In this document: positions 1 to 9,105 of the stretch, in pieces
Layout: every line of letters starts with the position of its first letter
Position numbering within the stretch: position 1 is the stretch's first letter
Source of the DNA: Sphingomonas faeni
Lineage (GTDB): Bacteria > Pseudomonadota > Alphaproteobacteria > Sphingomonadales > Sphingomonadaceae
DNA length: 64,000 bases
Assembly: GCF_024273235.1 (NCBI RefSeq)
Contig: NZ_JANBVH010000012.1
Span: forward strand, 62,001 to 126,000
Direction of reading: 5' to 3'
The notes under the pieces: model-generated
What the model saw: the letters and a program-made list of their open reading frames with translations, nothing else
Databases searched by the model: none
What the model was told of the DNA's origin: nothing
Made by a program: the position numbers and the translations under genes

Positions 1-172
1 GCCGCCGCAAGCGCCGCCCGGCGTCGCGCAATGCCTGAAACGCCTGCGGGCTGCTCACCTCATGGACGAGGTGGCGATCGATATACAGCAGCGCATCGCC
101 GCCGGGTTGCTGGGGAGACAGGTCGGCGACGACGTGGCTGTCCCATAGTTTTTCGTACAATGTCCTTGGCAT
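1..172 (-). CDS. leuC: 3-isopropylmalate dehydratase large subunit (N-terminus, cut by window edge)
   Basis: Only the first 57 codons are present; the gene runs off the left edge. The translation opens [15 protein letters not shown] and continues with [18 protein letters not shown], which is the characteristic N-terminus of LeuC. This is the aconitase-family [4Fe-4S] subunit that, with LeuD, isomerises 2-isopropylmalate to 3-isopropylmalate in leucine synthesis in the cytoplasm. The ATG at 172 is preceded by an AGGA ribosome binding site. The catalytic and cluster-binding residues lie outside the window. It is divergent from the GH3 gene, so 173-528 must carry both promoters. Confidence 0.9.
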   Translation of the reverse strand, partial: MPRTLYEKLWDSHVVADLSPQQPGGDALLYIDRHLVHEVSSPQAFQALRDAGRRLRR

Positions 173-528
173 GACGTTTCCTAGACTGCGTCGCGCCGCA
201 AGCGTCTCGGTCTGGAGCGGTTGTCCGCTTGGCGGCTAGGCTCCGCCTGTCCCGGCAGTCTCCCAGACCGCATCGAGAAGCATGCCCGGTGTGTCGAGCA
301 GTGCCGATCGCCTCTCATGCCGAGCCCGTTCCCGAAGACCCTTGGGCCGCGGGTTTAGGCAGCGCGGGAGTGGTTTGAGCGACGGGACAATCCGCCTGAC
401 GATCATATGCACACCGGCCACCGCATGATTCCCGAGCATGCCTAGGCTGCGATCCAGGACGGCCGCCGGGACGCGGGCAGGGGCGGTAACCGTCGATCTG
501 TCGCTCCCCCGCTGAAAGGGATCGAGAC
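173..528. other. intergenic region between leuC and the GH3 gene
   Basis: A 356-bp divergent spacer. I see no convincing gene. It should contain the leuC promoter (reading left) and the GH3 promoter (reading right). An AAAGGGA ribosome binding site lies 7 nt before the GTG at 529. No clear TAGCGCTA-type operator was found, unlike upstream of the xylanase and the receptors. Confidence 0.5.
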
Positions 529-2817
529 GTGAACAACCGGATCGCAGGATATCTGGCGGGCATCGCCCTGGCGACGATGCTGCCGATCGCCGCACGGGCG
601 CAAACCGCGCCGGCTACCGCGCGGGCGTGGAGCGACACGTCGTTGTCCTCGGATGCGCGGGCCGCGCTGGTGGTGAAGGCGATGACCCTCGACGAGAAGA
701 TCGCGATGCTGCACGGGACGTTCGGATCTTCGGTGCGCAAGGCCAATCCGGCGGACAAGCGGGTCGGGGCGGGGCATGTCCCCGGCGTGCCGCGCCTCGG
801 GATCACCGACCTGTACGAGACCGACGCCAGCCTCGGCATCGCCAATGGCGGCAGCATGCGCCCGGGCGACGTCGCCACCGCCTTGCCGTCCAGCCTGGCG
901 ACCGCAGCAAGCTTCGATCCGGCGATCGCCTATGCCGGCGGCGCTATGATCGGCGCGGAGGCGCGGGCGAAGGGCTTCAACGTGCTGCTCGCAGGCGGGG
1001 TCAATCTGACACGCGATCCGTGGAACGGTCGAAACTTCGAATATCTCGGCGAGGACGTGCTGCTGAGCGGCGTGCTGGCGGGCGAGAGCATTCGCGGCGT
1101 GCAGTCGAACGGCATCGTCTCGACGATCAAGCATCTCGCGCTGAACGCGCAGGAGAGCGGCCGCTATGTGCTCGATGCGCGGATGCCCGAGGCCGCGTTG
1201 CGCGAGAGCGATCTGCTGGCATTCCAGATCGCGATCGAGCGCGGTCGGCCGGGATCGGTCATGTGCGGCTACAACAAGGTCAATGGCGATTGGGATTGCG
1301 AGAACGATCACCTGCTCAATCAGGTGCTGAAACGTGACTGGGGCTTCAAGGGCTGGGTGATGTCCGATTGGGGCGCGGTCCATTCGACGGCGAAGGCCGC
1401 CAATGCCGGGCTCGACCAGCAATCCGGGCAGGAACTCGACAAGGCGATCTATTTCGGTGCGCCCCTCAAGGCCGCGGTCGAGGCGGGAACGGTATCGCGA
1501 GCCAGGCTCGACGACATGGTCGCACGTATCCTGCGGACGATGTTCGCGCACGGCGTGATCGATACGCCGTCGCCTGTCGTACCGCAGCCGATCGACTATG
1601 CCGCGCATGGCCTGATCGCGCAGAAGGCCGCGGAGGCGGGCATCGTCCTGCTGAAGAACGACCGTGACCTGCTGCCCGCCGCCAGGACCGCCAAGCGGAT
1701 CGTCGTGATCGGCGGTCATGCCGATGTCGGTGTGCTGTCGGGCGGCGGCTCCTCGCAGGTCGCGGCGGTCGCCGGCACGCCGATCCGCTTGCCGATGCCG
1801 AACGGCCCGGCGAACCTGGGGTTCATCAAGGTGACCTATCACGGCTCCTCCCCGCTCGCCGCGATCAAGGCGCGCGTCCCGGATGCGGTAGTGACGTATC
1901 TCGACGGCAAGGACGTTGCCGCCGCCGCCGATGCAGCGCGGGCCGCCGATCTGGTATTCGTGTTCGCGACGCAGTGGCGGACCGAGGCGATCGATCTCGC
2001 GACGCTGGCGCTGCCGGATGGGCAGGATGCGTTGATCGAAACGGTCGCGGCGGCCAATCCGCGGACGGCGGTCGTGCTCGAAACCGGCGGCGCGGTGCTG
2101 ATGCCGTGGCTGTCGAAGGTCGGCGCGGTGATCGAAGCCTGGTATCCCGGCGAGCGCGGCGGCGAAGCGATCGCGCGCGTCCTGTTCGGCGAAGTCGACG
2201 CGACGGGACGCCTGCCGCTGACCTTTCCGGCCAGCGACCGGCAGATGCCACGTCCCGATATTCCCGGCCTCGACAAGGTGAACGAAGCGGCGGCCCGGCA
2301 GGCGAGCAAGCCGCCCACCGTCGGCGCGACGACGATCGACATCAGCGGCGGCGTCGAGTCCTTCCCGGTCGACTATGTCGAGGGCGCCGATGCCGGCTAT
2401 CGCTGGTATAGCCGCACCGAGGCCAAGCCGCTGTTCCCGTTCGGCTATGGCCTGTCCTACACGCGGTTCGCCTATTCGGACCTGACCGTGACCGGCGGCA
2501 TCGCGCCGCGTGTGAGCTTCACGGTCACCAACGGCGGCAGGCGGGCAGGGTCGGATGCGCCGCAGGTCTATGCATCGGTTGCCGGCGCGGATGGCGTGTC
2601 GGTTCAACGGCTTGTCGGGTTCGAGCGGGTGACGCTCCGATCGGGCGAGAGCCGCAGGGTGTCCGTCTCGCTCGATCTCCGCCTGCTGGCACGGTACGAT
2701 GTGACGAAGCCTGGCTGGCGTATCCCGCCCGGTGCGGTTCCGATCATGGTCGGCCACAATGTCGAGACTCCGACGTTGAACGGGATGCTGGACCGGCTTC
2801 CTCACCGCGTGAAATAG
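529..2817 (+). CDS. secreted glycoside hydrolase family 3 beta-glucosidase
   Basis: A 762-residue GH3 enzyme expected to release glucose or xylose from the non-reducing end of beta-linked oligosaccharides in the periplasm. The start is GTG with an AAAGGGA site before it. A signal peptide ends near AARAQ (about residue 25). The N-terminal barrel contains IKHLALNAQESGR and the nucleophile motif VMSDWGA with Asp at about residue 280. The alpha/beta sandwich domain follows (GIVLLKND, VVVIGGHADVG-like stretch). The C-terminus ends in a fibronectin III-like domain after the PFGYGLSYT motif. Length and domain order are typical for the family. It may work with the GH10 and GH16 enzymes further along, but it is about 12 kb from the nearest receptor and shows no shared operator. 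Exact substrate (glucan, xylan or cello-oligomer) cannot be read from sequence. Confidence 0.93.
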   Translation: MNNRIAGYLAGIALATMLPIAARAQTAPATARAWSDTSLSSDARAALVVKAMTLDEKIAMLHGTFGSSVRKANPADKRVGAGHVPGVPRLGITDLYETDASLGIANGGSMRPGDVATALPSSLATAASFDPAIAYAGGAMIGAEARAKGFNVLLAGGVNLTRDPWNGRNFEYLGEDVLLSGVLAGESIRGVQSNGIVSTIKHLALNAQESGRYVLDARMPEAALRESDLLAFQIAIERGRPGSVMCGYNKVNGDWDCENDHLLNQVLKRDWGFKGWVMSDWGAVHSTAKAANAGLDQQSGQELDKAIYFGAPLKAAVEAGTVSRARLDDMVARILRTMFAHGVIDTPSPVVPQPIDYAAHGLIAQKAAEAGIVLLKNDRDLLPAARTAKRIVVIGGHADVGVLSGGGSSQVAAVAGTPIRLPMPNGPANLGFIKVTYHGSSPLAAIKARVPDAVVTYLDGKDVAAAADAARAADLVFVFATQWRTEAIDLATLALPDGQDALIETVAAANPRTAVVLETGGAVLMPWLSKVGAVIEAWYPGERGGEAIARVLFGEVDATGRLPLTFPASDRQMPRPDIPGLDKVNEAAARQASKPPTVGATTIDISGGVESFPVDYVEGADAGYRWYSRTEAKPLFPFGYGLSYTRFAYSDLTVTGGIAPRVSFTVTNGGRRAGSDAPQVYASVAGADGVSVQRLVGFERVTLRSGESRRVSVSLDLRLLARYDVTKPGWRIPPGAVPIMVGHNVETPTLNGMLDRLPHRVK

Positions 2818-2973
2818 CAAGTGCTTCCGAACGGGCGATATTCGGCTCGGTCATGGTGCACGACCGCCCGGATAGCCCGTCCCTCGATCCCGGTCGCGGA
2901 TCGATAAGCGAAATCTGGCTGCTTTACATCGGCAATACACCTGATAGCTTGGTCTCCGGATGGGGGATCAACG

Positions 2974-3885
2974 ATGCTCGAACTTGCCAAGGTCACGCAT
3001 GTGTACGCCAATGGTACCCGGGCACTCGACGATGTGACGCTCAGCGTACCCAACGGCATGTTCGGGCTGCTCGGGCCCAACGGCGCGGGCAAGTCGACGC
3101 TGATGCGGACCATCGCCACGTTGCAGACGCCGACTGCCGGCACGATCCGCTTCGGCGACATCGACGTGATCGCGAACCCCGAGGCGCTGCGCGAGACGCT
3201 CGGCTATCTGCCGCAGGACTTCGGCGTGTACCCGCGCGTATCCGCCTATGACATGCTCGATCACATGGCCGTGCTCAAGGGCATAGCCTCGGCGCAGGAA
3301 CGCAAGGAGACGGTCGAGACGCTGCTCAACCAGACCAATCTCTGGAGCGTCCGCAAAAAGGCGATCGCGGGCTTTTCGGGGGGCATGCGCCAGCGCTTCG
3401 GCATCGCGCAGGCGCTGATCGGCAATCCCGCGCTGATCATCGTCGACGAGCCGACCGCAGGCCTCGATCCCGAGGAGCGCAATCGCTTCCTCAATCTTCT
3501 CGCGGAGATCGGCGAGAACGTCGTCATCATCCTGTCGACGCACATCGTCGAAGACGTCGCCGACCTGTGCCCCCGCATGGCCGTATTGGCGGCGGGACGG
3601 ATCCAGCTCGAGGGTGCGCCGCTCGACCTGATCGAACGAACCCGCGGCAACGTCTGGGCAAAGACGATCGGACGGGACGAACTGGACGAAAGCCGGCAGC
3701 GCTACGAGGTGATCTCGACGCGGTTGTTCGCCGGCCGGACGATCATCCATATCCTGTCGCCGGACGATCCTGGCGATGGCTTCACGGCCGCGCGGGGCGG
3801 CTTGGAGGACGTGTATTTCTCCACGCTCGCACGATCGCGGCGTGAGCCGGCGACGGAAATCACCTCCTCGACCATCGCGGCCTGA
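2974..3885 (+). CDS. ABC transporter ATP-binding protein
   Basis: A 303-residue ABC ATPase that should power the membrane protein encoded 5 bp downstream. Visible motifs: Walker A GPNGAGKST at residues 34-42, the Q-loop region YLPQDFG, the signature SGGMRQR, Walker B LIIVDEPTAGLDP with Asp158-Glu159, and the switch histidine in LSTHIVEDV. The resistance/export (DrrA/CcmA-like) subfamily has this architecture, with a C-terminal extension of about 80 residues. The ATG at 2974 follows a GGGGGATC site. The next gene encodes the permease-peptidase fusion, so the two form a transcriptional unit. The transported substrate is unknown. Confidence 0.92.
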   Translation: MLELAKVTHVYANGTRALDDVTLSVPNGMFGLLGPNGAGKSTLMRTIATLQTPTAGTIRFGDIDVIANPEALRETLGYLPQDFGVYPRVSAYDMLDHMAVLKGIASAQERKETVETLLNQTNLWSVRKKAIAGFSGGMRQRFGIAQALIGNPALIIVDEPTAGLDPEERNRFLNLLAEIGENVVIILSTHIVEDVADLCPRMAVLAAGRIQLEGAPLDLIERTRGNVWAKTIGRDELDESRQRYEVISTRLFAGRTIIHILSPDDPGDGFTAARGGLEDVYFSTLARSRREPATEITSSTIAA

Positions 3886-3890
3886 ACGCC

Positions 3891-6800
3891 ATGTTCGGCC
3901 AGATCGCCCGCTTCGAACTCCGCTATCAACTGCGCAACCCGGTCTTCTGGACCGTCGCGATCCTGTTCTTCCTGCTGACCTTCGGATCGATGACGATCGA
4001 CCAGATCAAGATCGGCAGCGGTGCGAACATCCACAAGAATGCGCCGGTGGCGATCGCGCAGGTCCACCAGATCATGTCGATCTTCTTCATGTTCGTGACG
4101 ACCGCGTTCGTCGCCAACGTGATCGTGCGCGACGACGAGAGCGGGTTCGGGCCGATGGTGCGATCGACCCGCGTCGGAAAGTTCGACTATCTGATGGCGC
4201 GCTTCCTCGGCGCGTTCGCGGCGGCGGCACTGGCGTTCGCCGCGATCCCGCTGGCGATCTGGCTCGGATCGCTGATGCCGTGGGTCGATCACGAGACGCT
4301 CGGGCCGAACCGGCTGCACGACTTCGCTTATGCCTATTTCCTGCTGGCGCTGCCCAACGTCTTCCTGACCTCGGCGATCTTCTTCGCGGTGGCGACGATG
4401 ACGCGGTCGATGATGTACTCCTATCTCGGCGTCGTCGTGTTCCTGATGCTGTATCTGGCGATGACCTCGATCCTGCGCGCCAAGCCGGAATGGCGGTTGA
4501 CCGGCAGCTATTTCGAGCTGTTCGGGATCAGCGCATTCCGCGCGACGACACGGTATTGGACCGCAAGCGAGGCCAATGCCGGGATGCCCGTCTTTACCGG
4601 CGTGCTGTTGTGGAACCGCGTGATCACGATCGGCGTCGGGCTGGTGGCGATGACCGTTGCCTATGCGCGCTTCTCGTTTACCGAGCGGGGCGTGTCCAAG
4701 CGCCGATTGCGCAAGCAGCAGCGCGCCACCACGAAGCTGGCGGCGACGGCGCCGCTGATCGTCGAGCGCCTGCCCGCCGCCAGATCGAACGAGGCGAACT
4801 GGACGCGGATGATCGCGCGGTGCCGGTTCGAGATGGCGCTGGTGTTCCGCAGCCCCGCGTTCGTCGTGCTGCTGTTGATCGGGCTGTTCAACACGCTGGG
4901 CGGAATGCTGTTCGCCAACGAGATGTACGGTGCGCCGATCCGCCAGCTGACGTTCGCGGTGATCGCGACGCTGGAAGGCACCTTCAGCATCATCCCGCTG
5001 ATCATCGCGATCTATTATTCGGGCGAACTGGTCTGGCGCGATCGCGAGCGCGGCATGCACGAGATCGTCGATGCGACCTCGCTGCCGAACTGGGCGTATC
5101 TGGTGCCGAAGGTGCTCGCGATCACCGGCGTCCTGTTCGCGACCGCGGTGACGGCGGCGCTGACCGCGTGCGTCGTCCAACTGGCACGCGGGCAGACAGA
5201 CCTCGCGCTCGGGCATTATCTCGCCTGGTGGGTGCTGCCGATGACGGCGGACGCGGTCATCCTTGCGGTCCTTGCGGTGTTCGTCCAGGCGCTCAGTCCC
5301 AACAAATACATCGGTTGGGCGATCATGGTCGTCTATCTCGTCGGCACGATCACGCTGACGAACATGGGCTTCGAACACCCGCTCTATCAATACGGCACCG
5401 CCGGTGAGGTCCAGCTGTCCGACATGAACGGTGCGCAGATCGGCGGACCCCGCGCATGGTGGCTCAGGCTCTATTGGGGCTCGGTCGCGCTGGCATTGTG
5501 CGTCTTCGCGCATCTGCTCTGGCGGCGCGGTACTGAGACTCGGCTCAGGGTCCGCCTCGCGCAGGTCCCACGCCGGTTGCTCGGGGCGCCTGGCCTCGTG
5601 TTGGCCGGCGCGCTGATCGCGACGGCGGCAAGCGGTGCGTGTCTGTATCACGACATGAACGTCATCAACCGCAATCGCACCACGCAGGACGGCGAGGCGC
5701 GGCTGGCCGCGTATGAGAAGAAGTATCTCCAATACGCCAAGCTGAAACAGCCCTCGGTCACCGACATGCGCCTGACCGTCGCGCTCTATCCCGATCAGCG
5801 TCGGATGCAGTCGAGCGGCACCTATGTCTTCGTCAACGATACCGGCGCGCCTTTGTCCGACCTGCACGTCCGGCTGATGAACGACCAGACGCGCCTTGGC
5901 AAAGTCGTCATTCCCGGCGCGCGGCTGGTGATGAACGACGGCGACCTGCAATATCGGATCTACCGGTTCGCGTCGCCGCTCGCGCCCGGCGCACGCGGCA
6001 CGATGGCGTTCCAGGCGACGCGGTGGCAGCGTGGGCTGGTCGCGAACAACGACGATACCCGCGTCGTCGGCAACGGCAGCTTCCTGCAGAACAGCGAGTT
6101 CGCACCGCAGTTCGGCATGGACCAGAACGGCCTGTTGCAGGACCGTGCCAAGCGGCGCAAATACGGCCTGACGCCCGAACTCCGCCCCGCCAAGCTGGAG
6201 GATCGTTCGGCGCAGGCGCGCAACCTCATCAACAACGCGCCGTGGGTCCGCTCGGACATCACCGTCTCGACGATCGCCGGCCAGGTCCCGGTGGCGCCGG
6301 GCCGCAAGGTCTCGGACACGACGGCAGACGGACGCCGGACGGCGCGGTTCGTATCGACCGCACCGATCCTCGCCTTCTTCTCGGTCCAGTCGGCCGCCTA
6401 TGCGGAGCGCTCGCGGGCCGTCGACGGCACGCATTTGACGGTGTTCTACGACCCCCAACACGCCTTCAACGTCGATCGCATGCTCGACGCGATGCAGCGC
6501 TCGCTCGCCTATTACCGCGCCAATTTCGGGCCCTATCAGTTCGACTATGCGCGCATCCTCGAATTCCCGGGCTATGCGAGCTACGCGCAGGCGTTCGCGG
6601 GGACGATCCCCTATTCGGAACGCATCGGTTTCGTCGCGGACACGCGGGACCCCGACAAGATCGACTATGTCAGCTATGTCACCGCGCACGAGCTGGGGCA
6701 TCAATATTGGGGCCACCAGCTGGTCGGCGCCGACATGCAGGGCGGAACGATGCTGGTCGAGACCATGGCGCAATATTCCGCGCTGATGGTGATGAAGCAC

Positions 6801-7481
6801 CAATATGGCGACGACAAGATCCGCCGTTTCCTGAAATACGAGCTCGACATCTATCTGCGGTCGCGCGGCGGCGACGTGGTGGAGGAAATGCCGCTCGATC
6901 GGGTCGAAAACCAGGGGTACATCCATTACCGCAAGGGCTCGCTGGTCATGTACCTGTTGCAGGACCGCCTGGGCGAGGCGCGCGTTAACGCCATGCTGCG
7001 CGGTCTGCTCGCCCGCTATCGCTTCAAGGGAAAGCCCTATCCGCGGTCGCTCGATCTGGTCGCCGGCTTCCTCTCGCTGGCTCGCACGCCCGCCGAACGG
7101 CAGCTCGTGCTCGACCTGCTCGATCGCATCACGGTGTACGACCTGAAGACGACCGGCGCGACCACGCGGATGCTGCCCGACGGCAGTTTCGAGACGATAC
7201 TGACGATCGACGCCGCCAAGGCCTATGCGAACGGTACTGGCGTCGAGAAGCCCGCGCCGCTGGCCGACACGATCGACGTCGGCGTGTTCGACCAGCGCCC
7301 CGGCCTCGGCAGCTTCGCCGCACGGGACGTGATCCTCAAGGAACGCCGCCCGATCGTCTCGGGCGTGCAGACCGTCCGTATCGTAACGCGCCGCAAGCCG
7401 GCCTTTGCGGGGATCGATCCGTACAACATGTATGTGGATCGTAACGGCGACGACAATGTCGTGGCCGTCACATCCTTGTGA
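3891..7481 (+). CDS. ABC-2 permease fused to an M1-family metallopeptidase
   Basis: A 1196-residue two-part protein. Residues 1 to about 580 are an ABC-2 type permease with many membrane segments (for example FWTVAILFFLLTFGSM and FVVLLLIGLFNTL). Residues from about 620 onward form a gluzincin (M1 aminopeptidase-like) domain with the zinc motif HELGHQYWGH at 933-942 and a downstream glutamate in LVETMAQYSA that would be the third zinc ligand. The spacing from the second His to this Glu is one residue longer than the classical M1 spacing, and no GAMEN exopeptidase motif is visible, so peptidase specificity is uncertain. It forms an operon with the ATPase five bases upstream. Proteins annotated 'ABC permease/M1 family aminopeptidase' are known in Proteobacteria and Bacteroidetes, but I know of no established function. 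A strong terminator follows. Confidence 0.88.
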   Translation: MFGQIARFELRYQLRNPVFWTVAILFFLLTFGSMTIDQIKIGSGANIHKNAPVAIAQVHQIMSIFFMFVTTAFVANVIVRDDESGFGPMVRSTRVGKFDYLMARFLGAFAAAALAFAAIPLAIWLGSLMPWVDHETLGPNRLHDFAYAYFLLALPNVFLTSAIFFAVATMTRSMMYSYLGVVVFLMLYLAMTSILRAKPEWRLTGSYFELFGISAFRATTRYWTASEANAGMPVFTGVLLWNRVITIGVGLVAMTVAYARFSFTERGVSKRRLRKQQRATTKLAATAPLIVERLPAARSNEANWTRMIARCRFEMALVFRSPAFVVLLLIGLFNTLGGMLFANEMYGAPIRQLTFAVIATLEGTFSIIPLIIAIYYSGELVWRDRERGMHEIVDATSLPNWAYLVPKVLAITGVLFATAVTAALTACVVQLARGQTDLALGHYLAWWVLPMTADAVILAVLAVFVQALSPNKYIGWAIMVVYLVGTITLTNMGFEHPLYQYGTAGEVQLSDMNGAQIGGPRAWWLRLYWGSVALALCVFAHLLWRRGTETRLRVRLAQVPRRLLGAPGLVLAGALIATAASGACLYHDMNVINRNRTTQDGEARLAAYEKKYLQYAKLKQPSVTDMRLTVALYPDQRRMQSSGTYVFVNDTGAPLSDLHVRLMNDQTRLGKVVIPGARLVMNDGDLQYRIYRFASPLAPGARGTMAFQATRWQRGLVANNDDTRVVGNGSFLQNSEFAPQFGMDQNGLLQDRAKRRKYGLTPELRPAKLEDRSAQARNLINNAPWVRSDITVSTIAGQVPVAPGRKVSDTTADGRRTARFVSTAPILAFFSVQSAAYAERSRAVDGTHLTVFYDPQHAFNVDRMLDAMQRSLAYYRANFGPYQFDYARILEFPGYASYAQAFAGTIPYSERIGFVADTRDPDKIDYVSYVTAHELGHQYWGHQLVGADMQGGTMLVETMAQYSALMVMKHQYGDDKIRRFLKYELDIYLRSRGGDVVEEMPLDRVENQGYIHYRKGSLVMYLLQDRLGEARVNAMLRGLLARYRFKGKPYPRSLDLVAGFLSLARTPAERQLVLDLLDRITVYDLKTTGATTRMLPDGSFETILTIDAAKAYANGTGVEKPAPLADTIDVGVFDQRPGLGSFAARDVILKERRPIVSGVQTVRIVTRRKPAFAGIDPYNMYVDRNGDDNVVAVTSL

Positions 7482-7490
7482 GGACCTGCT

Positions 7491-7525
7491 CGTCGTCGGC
7501 TTTCGCCGACGACGTTAGCCTTTTG
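7491..7525 (+). terminator. intrinsic terminator after the ABC/peptidase operon
   Basis: A perfect 10-bp stem, CGTCGTCGGC (7491-7500) with GCCGACGACG (7505-7514), closes a TTTC loop and is followed by TTAGCCTTTTG. It lies ten bases after the fusion gene stop and separates this operon from nhaA, which comes from the other side. Confidence 0.85.
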
Positions 7526-7673
7526 TATCTTTCCCCCTCGATCGAGTACGATCTCTCGTGTTGCAGTCCTGAGACGGACGCACGGATCGAGGGGTGCGAT
7601 GTCCCAGCCTGCAAGACATCACCGTAGCGAAAGGCGGCGACCCGCGCCGCCGATCGACCCCACCAGGACTGAC

Positions 7674-8873
7674 TTACACCGATCGGAGTACCGGGCTTGC
7701 CTTTGGCGGGACGGTGCTGACGCTCCGAAGCAGCAAATAGCCCAGCAACCCCGATACGAACGAGCCGGCAAGGACGCCCAGCTTTGCTTCCGCCTGCAGG
7801 ATCTGGCTGCCTGGGAAAGCCAGCAAAGTGATGAAGATGCTCATCGTGAAGCCGATCCCGCACAACAGGGCGAGGCCGAGCAATTGCCGCTTTCCCGCAT
7901 GGGCCGGCATATCCGCCAGGCCGAGCCGCACGGCCAGCATGGAAAAGCCGAACACGCCGGTTACCTTTCCGATCAGCAGCCCCAGCGCGACCCCCAGCGT
8001 GACCGGCGCGACCAGGGCTTCGGCAGGCAATGCGAGCACTGCCACGCCGGCATTGGCGAGGCCGAAGATCGGGACGACGATAAACCCGACCGGCAGGTGC
8101 AGCGCATGCTCGAGTCTGTGCAACGGGCTATCCGAGTCCCCGTCCGGACGGCCGGGCGTGCACTGCATCGGGATGGTGAAGGCAAGGACGACCCCGGCCA
8201 GCGTCGCGTGGATGCCCGAACGGAACACCAGCACCCACAGGATCGCGCCCACCAGCAGATAGGGCGTCAGGCGACGGACGCCGAGGCGGTTGAAGCTCAC
8301 CAGGACCATGATCGCGACCGCTGCCCCGGCCAGGTCCGGTATCGATAGCTTCGCCGTATAGAACACCGCGATGATCAAGACCGCGCCGAGGTCGTCCAGG
8401 ATCGCCAATGCCGCCAGGAACACTCTCAGCGATGCGGGAACACGGTTGCCGAGCAATGCGATCACACCGAGCGCGAAGGCGATGTCGGTGGCCGCCGGTA
8501 TCGCCCAACCCGCTGCGGTCGGACCTTGGTTCAGGGCGAGATACACTAGGGCGGGAACCAGCATGCCGCCAGCCGCGGCGATTCCCGGCAGGACACGCCG
8601 CGGCCAAGTCGAGAGCTGGCCGTCGAGCATCTCGCGTTTGATCTCCAGGCCGACGAGCAGGAAGAACACGGCCATCAGCGCGTCGTTGATCCAATGCCCG
8701 ACCGACAATGGCCCGACATATGCGTGGAGAATGGTTTCGTAGCGTGGCCCGAGCGGCGAGTTCGCCAGCACGAGTGCCAACGCGGCGGCCCCCATCAGCA
8801 CGATGCCGGCCGAGGATTGGCTCTCCAGAAAACGGCGAATGGCGCTTGGCCGTTCAAGGCGCAAATGGCCCAT
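7674..8873 (-). CDS. nhaA: Na+/H+ antiporter NhaA
   Basis: A 399-residue inner-membrane antiporter that exports Na+ in exchange for protons. The motif [14 protein letters not shown] carries the paired aspartates that bind Na+ in the family, and [17 protein letters not shown] matches the conserved helix near the N-terminus. About twelve membrane segments are visible. I chose the ATG at 8873 ([18 protein letters not shown]), which gives the usual family length. The reading frame stays open upstream through a 12-bp tandem repeat (9011-9094), but that extension is low-complexity (repeated RAIC) and is not part of the family. The potassium channel gene lies upstream on the same strand, so both may serve ion homeostasis. 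Confidence 0.93.
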   Translation of the reverse strand: MGHLRLERPSAIRRFLESQSSAGIVLMGAAALALVLANSPLGPRYETILHAYVGPLSVGHWINDALMAVFFLLVGLEIKREMLDGQLSTWPRRVLPGIAAAGGMLVPALVYLALNQGPTAAGWAIPAATDIAFALGVIALLGNRVPASLRVFLAALAILDDLGAVLIIAVFYTAKLSIPDLAGAAVAIMVLVSFNRLGVRRLTPYLLVGAILWVLVFRSGIHATLAGVVLAFTIPMQCTPGRPDGDSDSPLHRLEHALHLPVGFIVVPIFGLANAGVAVLALPAEALVAPVTLGVALGLLIGKVTGVFGFSMLAVRLGLADMPAHAGKRQLLGLALLCGIGFTMSIFITLLAFPGSQILQAEAKLGVLAGSFVSGLLGYLLLRSVSTVPPKASPVLRSV

Positions 8874-9010
8874 AGCTGATGTCTCCAGACACGGAATTCC
8901 GCCGCTGGCGGCCCGACCAACGCAAAAACCTGCCCGCACATCAACGAACACCCGAGCGGCTCTATGGCATCCCGGTTTTGCCCGAACAACCCGGATTGCC
9001 CGAAGTCTTT

Positions 9011-9094
9011 CCCGACATGTCGCCCGACATGTCGCCCGACATATCGCCCGACATATCGCCCGACATATCGCCCGACATATCGCCCGACATATCG
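9011..9094. repeat. 12-bp tandem repeat, seven copies
   Basis: Seven head-to-tail copies: two of CCCGACATGTCG followed by five of CCCGACATATCG. The first type contains the perfect palindrome CGACATGTCG; the second carries a single G-to-A change in it. The array begins 11 bp beyond the potassium channel stop codon and ends 138 bp before nhaA (both genes read leftward), so it is in the 5' region of nhaA. Being 12 bp long, copy changes would keep any frame open. Confidence 0.95.
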
Positions 9095-9105
9095 ATTGCA
9101 CCGGT

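Noticed and set aside
442..2820. A very long minus-strand open frame (792 codons) opposite the GH3 gene
   Set aside because: It is the antisense shadow of a clear GH3 enzyme; its translation is Arg/Asp/His-rich with no domain, as expected in high-GC antisense frames.
3702..6926. A 1074-codon minus-strand frame opposite the ABC permease-peptidase gene
   Set aside because: Antisense to a protein with intact ABC-2 and HExxH motifs; composition is low-complexity Arg/His/Asp and no start signal was found.
9011..9094. The tandem repeat as a CRISPR array
   Set aside because: Units are 12 bp and directly adjacent, with no spacers and no cas genes nearby.
8874..9101. An extended NhaA N-terminus through the tandem repeat
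   Set aside because: The extension is a RAIC repeat unlike any antiporter; ATG 8873 gives normal NhaA length.
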